A DNA stretch of 64,000 nucleotides from Pseudomonas sp. Irchel 3E13 (GTDB lineage: Bacteria; Pseudomonadota; Gammaproteobacteria; Pseudomonadales; Pseudomonadaceae): contig NZ_FYDX01000003.1 in NCBI RefSeq assembly GCF_900187455.1, forward strand, positions 186,001-250,000. Reading direction: 5' to 3'. A program made the position numbers and the translations under genes. The notes beneath the pieces were generated by a model. The model worked only from the letters and a program-made list of their open reading frames with translations, did not search any database and was not told the DNA's origin. Shown piece by piece: positions 60,267 through 64,000 of this stretch (within the stretch, counting starts at the first letter, position 1; every line of letters starts with the position of its first letter).

Positions 60267-60566
60267 ATGTGCGAGCTCTACGTCAAAGCCGATCCGATCC
60301 TCTATGAATCGCGCAGCCGCTCGCTGCGCATTCGCGGGGTGGTGACCACGCTGCGCCTGGAAAACCAGTTCTGGGATGTATTGCGGGAAATCGCCGAGGT
60401 CGATGGGATGACCACCAACCAACTGATCACCAAGCTCTATGACGAGGTGATGGAGTACCGCGGCGAGGTGGTCAACTTTGCCTCGTTCCTGCGGGTCAGT
60501 TGCATCCGTTACCTGAGCCAGCGGCGCAGCGCCGAGCCGATCCCGCTCAAGGCTGTGGCTCGCTGA
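60267..60566 (+). CDS. Ribbon-helix-helix domain protein
   Basis: 99 residues. The central part (SLRIRGVVTTLRLENQFWDVLREIAEVDGMTTNQLITKLYDE region) fits a ribbon-helix-helix fold: a strand followed by two helices. It may bind DNA as a dimer, or be one of the RHH_4-type proteins of unknown function. AAAGGAGGG lies just before the ATG, 11 bases after the PfpI gene stop, so the two are probably co-transcribed. Confidence 0.82.
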   Translation: MCELYVKADPILYESRSRSLRIRGVVTTLRLENQFWDVLREIAEVDGMTTNQLITKLYDEVMEYRGEVVNFASFLRVSCIRYLSQRRSAEPIPLKAVAR

Positions 60567-60616
60567 AATCCGGGCAGAAAAAGGTTCTTCACGGAGTGGT
60601 GGGGGCGATGATCTTT

Positions 60617-60643
60617 GGGGTCGGGTCGGGTCGGGTCGGGTCG
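60617..60643 (+). repeat. GGGTC tandem repeat with G-quadruplex potential
   Basis: GGGG followed by five TCGGG units: six runs of at least three G spaced by two bases. It lies in the left flank of repeat copy 3. Similar but irregular G-runs precede the arms of copies 1 and 2. Confidence 0.85.
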
Positions 60644-60669
60644 GGCCGAGCTGGCTTGGGCTTTGGTGC

Positions 60670-61195
60670 TGTGAGCTTATCCGTTCGATTTGGCGAGGCT
60701 GCCGGCCCCTTCCGCCTCTACGGCGGGTCCATTTTGTCTTGGCAAAATAGACGAAAACCGCTCGCTCCTGCATCCGGCCCTACGCTGCGCTCCGGGTCCC
60801 CTCCCTCCGGTGTCTTGCGGGGCCACGCGGCCTACGACTTGCTTCGCAAGTCTACATCTCGCGTCTTCGGCTAACGCCGAAGGGTGCTGCGCACCTGCCC
60901 CTTCAGACACCTCCACTCGGCCTCCTGACGTCGCACCTTGTGGCGTCTGAACTTGCGCGCACGAAGATCAAGAGCAAAAAAGAGCAAATCGGTGGTTTCA
61001 CCAAGCTGTAATTTCGAAGATGCGTCAGCCCAGGCGCCGCCCGTAACTTCGCGACTTCAAGAGGGGACCCGGAGCGCAGCGTAGGGCCAGATGCAGGAGC
61101 GAGCGGTTTTGCCTACTTTTCCCAAGCAGAAAAGTAGGCCGCCGTAGAGGCGGAAGGGGCCGGAAGCCTCGCCACATCAAATGGATAAGCCCACA
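60670..61195. repeat. Composite long inverted-repeat element, copy 3 (arm B shortened)
   Basis: 526 bases between the convergent ribbon-helix-helix and fumarase genes, same orientation as copy 1. Arm A is complete: 60691-60975 is identical over 285 bases to 27737-28021. Arm B on the right is short of ~115 bases between GGAGG-type motifs; the junction is at about 61057-61068, the position equivalent to the gap in copy 2. The arm-B hairpin is at 61111-61139. The centre (about 60976-61045) is shared with copy 2. Together with the G-rich flank and the fumarase terminator this fills the gap 60567-61280. Confidence 0.9.
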
Positions 61196-61210
61196 GCACC
61201 CAAACCCATA

Positions 61211-61242
61211 AAAAAAGCGGCAGGGAAAACCCCACCGCTTTT
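61211..61242 (-). terminator. Terminator after fumarase
   Basis: An interrupted stem AAGCGG..GGG / CCC..CCGCTT with a four-base loop. On the minus strand it ends in a run of six T. It lies about 40 bases after the fumarase stop. Confidence 0.85.
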
Positions 61243-61280
61243 GCCTTTCACTTGAAACTTACCGCTTCAAGCTCGCAGCT

Positions 61281-62804
61281 TTATTTCACTTCTACCGCCA
61301 GGCTTTCGGCAATCTTGCTCTGCCAGATCGCAGGGCCGGTGATGTGCACCGACTCACCTTTGCTGTCGACCGCGACAGTCACCGGCATGTCCTTGACCTC
61401 GAACTCGTAGATCGCTTCCATGCCCAGTTCGGCGAACGCCAGCACCTGGGATTTCTTGATCGCTTGAGCCACGAGGTACGCAGCGCCGCCGACGGCCATC
61501 AGGTACACGGCCTTGTTGTCCTTGATCGCGTCGATCGCGGTCGGACCACGCTCGGACTTGCCGATCATGCCCAGCAGACCGGTCTGCTCGAGGATCTGGC
61601 GAGTGAACTTGTCCATACGGGTCGCGGTGGTCGGACCGGCTGGGCCGACGACTTCTTCACGCACTGGATCGACCGGGCCGACGTAGTAGATGAAGCGACC
61701 TTTCAGATCGACCGGCAGCTCTTCGCCACGGTTGAGCATCTCGACCATGCGCTTGTGCGCAGCGTCGCGGCCGGTGAGCATTTTGCCGTTGAGCAGGACG
61801 GTCTCGCCCGGCTTCCAGCTCTGCACGTCTTCCGGGGTCAGGGTGTCGAGGTTGACGCGACGCGCCGAAGGACCCGCTTCCCAGACGATTTCCGGGTAGG
61901 CGTCCAGCGACGGCGCTTCCAGCTCGGCAGGGCCCGAACCGTCGAGGACGAAGTGGGCGTGACGGGTGGCGGCGCAGTTCGGGATCATGCAGACCGGCAG
62001 GGACGCTGCGTGGGTCGGGTAGTCCATGATCTTCACGTCGAGCACGGTGGTCAGGCCGCCGAGGCCCTGGGCACCGATACCCAGCTGGTTGACCTTGTCG
62101 AACAGCTCGAGGCGGATTTCCTCGATGCGGTTCTGCGGGCCACGGGCTTTCAGTTCGTGGATGTCGATGGATTCCATCAACACTTCCTTGGCCATGACCG
62201 CAGCTTTCTCGGCGGTGCCGCCGATGCCGATGCCGAGCATGCCAGGTGGGCACCAGCCGGCGCCCATGGTCGGAACGGTCTTCAGCACCCAGTCGACGAT
62301 CGAGTCGGACGGGTTGAGCATGGCCATTTTCGACTTGTTCTCGGAGCCGCCGCCTTTGGCCGCCACGTCCACTTCCACGGTGTTACCCGGGACGATGGAG
62401 TAGTGGATGACCGCCGGGGTGTTGTCCTTGGTGTTCTTGCGTGCACCGGCCGGGTCGGCCAGGATCGAGGCGCGCAGGACGTTTTCCGGCAGGTTGTAGG
62501 CGCGGCGCACGCCTTCGTTGATCATGTCGTCGACGCTCATGGTGGCGCCGTTCCAGCTCACATCCATGCCGACGCGGACGAACACGGTGACGATACCGGT
62601 GTCCTGGCAGATCGGGCGGTGGCCGGTGGCGCACATGCGCGAGTTGATCAGGATCTGGGCAATGGAATCGCGCGCAGCGGGCGACTCTTCACGCAGATAG
62701 GCTTCGTGCATCGCCTGGATGAAATCAACGGGGTGGTAGTACGAAATGAATTGCAGGGCATCGGCGACGCTCTGAATCAGGTCGTCTTGCTTGATCACGG
62801 TCAT
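61281..62804 (-). CDS. Class I fumarate hydratase (iron-sulfur)
   Basis: 507 residues. This is the [4Fe-4S] fumarase of the TCA cycle. Cluster cysteines are expected in GHRPICQDTG (near residue 77), MIPNCAATRH (near residue 290) and a third position. MLGIGIGGTAEKAAVMAKE and YVGPVDPVREEVVGPAGPTT are also family features (recognised as pieces). The ATG at 62804 gives MTVIKQDDLIQSVADALQF; ten extra residues from 62834 are rejected. It converges on repeat copy 3. Confidence 0.95.
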   Translation of the reverse strand: MTVIKQDDLIQSVADALQFISYYHPVDFIQAMHEAYLREESPAARDSIAQILINSRMCATGHRPICQDTGIVTVFVRVGMDVSWNGATMSVDDMINEGVRRAYNLPENVLRASILADPAGARKNTKDNTPAVIHYSIVPGNTVEVDVAAKGGGSENKSKMAMLNPSDSIVDWVLKTVPTMGAGWCPPGMLGIGIGGTAEKAAVMAKEVLMESIDIHELKARGPQNRIEEIRLELFDKVNQLGIGAQGLGGLTTVLDVKIMDYPTHAASLPVCMIPNCAATRHAHFVLDGSGPAELEAPSLDAYPEIVWEAGPSARRVNLDTLTPEDVQSWKPGETVLLNGKMLTGRDAAHKRMVEMLNRGEELPVDLKGRFIYYVGPVDPVREEVVGPAGPTTATRMDKFTRQILEQTGLLGMIGKSERGPTAIDAIKDNKAVYLMAVGGAAYLVAQAIKKSQVLAFAELGMEAIYEFEVKDMPVTVAVDSKGESVHITGPAIWQSKIAESLAVEVK

Positions 62805-63082
62805 GCAGCGCGCTCCTCTTAAACACGGGAACATTCAATAAGGTATTCCGACGCGGACAGGCCGAGTTGTCGAAACGACCTTTCAGACGCGCCAGGACGG
62901 GGTGTCCGACGCAAAAAAGGCGCGGCAGTATAGCGCGGCTCGGCTTTTGGTTCACGCGCCAGTGGTCCAACCATGGTCGGTTATCGCCCGGCATCGATCT
63001 TGCTGGTTTTGCTGCGAGCGCTGGCCTGACGTGAGTAACAGGCCTAGATTGGCCGGAGAATATTCCAGGGAGATGAACAGCA

Positions 63083-64000
63083 ATGCCCGAACTGCGTGTA
63101 GGCGAGCGCCACTGGTCGGTGGCGGCCGGCAGCAACCTGCTCGACGCCCTCAATGAGGCGGGTTGTGCCGTGCCTTATAGCTGCCGCGCTGGCAGTTGCC
63201 ATGCTTGTCTGGTGCGCTGTCTCGACGGTGCGCCGGCGGACGCGAGCCCCGAGGCGCTGAGTCTGGCACAGCGGGACGCGGGCTGGCGGTTGTCCTGCCA
63301 ATGTCGGGTCGAGACGGACCTGCGCGTGGCGCTGTTCGATCCGCACCGCGACGGTCAGCCGGCGCGGGTGCTGGCTGCCGACTGGCTGGGCGGCGAAGTG
63401 CTGCGCTTGCGCCTTCAACCGTTGAACGGCCTGCGTTATCAGGCGGGCCAGCATCTGCTGCTGTGGAATGCCGAGGGCGTGGCCCGGCCTTACTCGCTGG
63501 CCAGCGTTCCGGGCGAGGATCCGTTCCTGGAGTTTCATATCGATTGCCGTCATCCCGGCGCGTTCTGTAGCTCGGCGCGGGCGTTTTCGGTGGGCACGGA
63601 ATTGCGCCTGGGTGAACTGCGTGCCGGCGCGCTGCATTACGACCCGGACTGGCAGGAGCGGCCGCTCTGGCTGCTAGCGGCGGGCACCGGCCTGGCGCCG
63701 TTGTGGGGCATTTTGCGCGAGGCGTTGCGTCAGGAGCACCGTGGGCCGATTCGCCTGTTGCACTTGGCGCGGGACCGGGACAGCCATTATTTGGCGTCGG
63801 CATTGCAGGAGAGGGCGGCGCGGCACCCGCAGGTGCAGGTGGAGCTGGTGACACCGGATGAACTGCCGGCGGCCCTGGCCTCATTGAAGGTGCAGTCGCG
63901 GCAGACCGTGGCGCTGGTGTGCGGGGCGCCGGGGAGTGTGGAGCAGTTTTCGCGGCGGTTGTTTCTGGCGGGAGTGCCGAGGAATCAGGTGTATTCGGAT
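63083..64000 (+). CDS. Iron-sulfur-binding ferredoxin reductase (5' part, runs off the window)
   Basis: 306 codons are visible to the last base with no stop. The N-terminal plant-type [2Fe-2S] domain has Cys34, Cys39 and Cys42 (CRAGSCHAC), with the fourth ligand at Cys72 or Cys74 (SCQC). An FAD domain follows (RPYSLAS), then the NAD(P) domain (LLAAGTGLAPL). It would move electrons between NAD(P)H and a small redox partner. The start is ATG 63083, after AGGGAG. It diverges from fumarase. Confidence 0.9.
   Translation, partial: MPELRVGERHWSVAAGSNLLDALNEAGCAVPYSCRAGSCHACLVRCLDGAPADASPEALSLAQRDAGWRLSCQCRVETDLRVALFDPHRDGQPARVLAADWLGGEVLRLRLQPLNGLRYQAGQHLLLWNAEGVARPYSLASVPGEDPFLEFHIDCRHPGAFCSSARAFSVGTELRLGELRAGALHYDPDWQERPLWLLAAGTGLAPLWGILREALRQEHRGPIRLLHLARDRDSHYLASALQERAARHPQVQVELVTPDELPAALASLKVQSRQTVALVCGAPGSVEQFSRRLFLAGVPRNQVYSD

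Overview
The window is a chromosomal segment of a fluorescent pseudomonad (Pseudomonas fluorescens/putida type). This rests on high GC, on gene content and order that follow the P. aeruginosa chromosome from ftsW to the fumarase region in long collinear blocks (recalled from memory, not searched), and on the genus-typical REP sequence GTAGGAGCGAGCTTGCTCGCG. No prophage, insertion sequence, CRISPR array, rRNA or tRNA was seen.

Layout. 1-8291 is the distal half of the division and cell-wall (dcw) cluster: ftsW (3' part), murG, murC, ddlB, ftsQ, ftsA, ftsZ, then lpxC and a terminator. 8353-14223 holds dciA on the minus strand, secA, argJ and a Nudix-ThiE fusion. 14324-17888 is a minus-strand set: panE, an orphan sensor kinase and a cobalamin adenosyltransferase. 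18002-25332 carries a YajQ protein, an MscS channel, an MdfA-type exporter, ampG, an alkyltransferase-like protein, a DUF481 barrel, a HugZ-like protein and fxsA. 25591-27584 is groES-groEL. 28377-33019 is the ColRS envelope-stress locus: a PAP2 phosphatase, colR, colS, a methyltransferase, inaA and a small exported protein, with two good matches to the ColR binding consensus. 33125-37337 is the MexVW efflux pump. 37404-42534 is a periplasmic iron-type cluster: DUF1513, two imelysins and a dihaem DUF1111 protein. 42679-44730 is bifA, followed by sodB, argO/argP, an SDR enzyme and a coiled-coil membrane protein. 50225-52780 is the pyeR-pyeM-xenB operon with an array of palindromic operators. 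52972-55090 is acpH and olsBA (ornithine lipids). 55223-60566 carries an acyl-CoA-dehydrogenase-like protein, a serine hydrolase with a small cysteine-rich partner, YceI, a ClsB-like phospholipase D, a DJ-1/PfpI protein and a ribbon-helix-helix protein. 61281-62804 is class I fumarase, and the window ends inside a ferredoxin-reductase gene.

The least explained DNA is a family of three related 0.5-0.64 kb intergenic elements (27716-28355, 45043-45558, 60670-61195). Each is a long imperfect inverted repeat made of two arms around a short centre. The arms are strings of small hairpins. One hairpin keeps its CTTGG loop while its stem sequence changes on both sides. Two elements have lost the same ~115-bp module, in opposite arms. 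A 285-bp stretch is identical between the first and third elements. This family is the main candidate for something under-described; the other genes are mostly core Pseudomonas functions.
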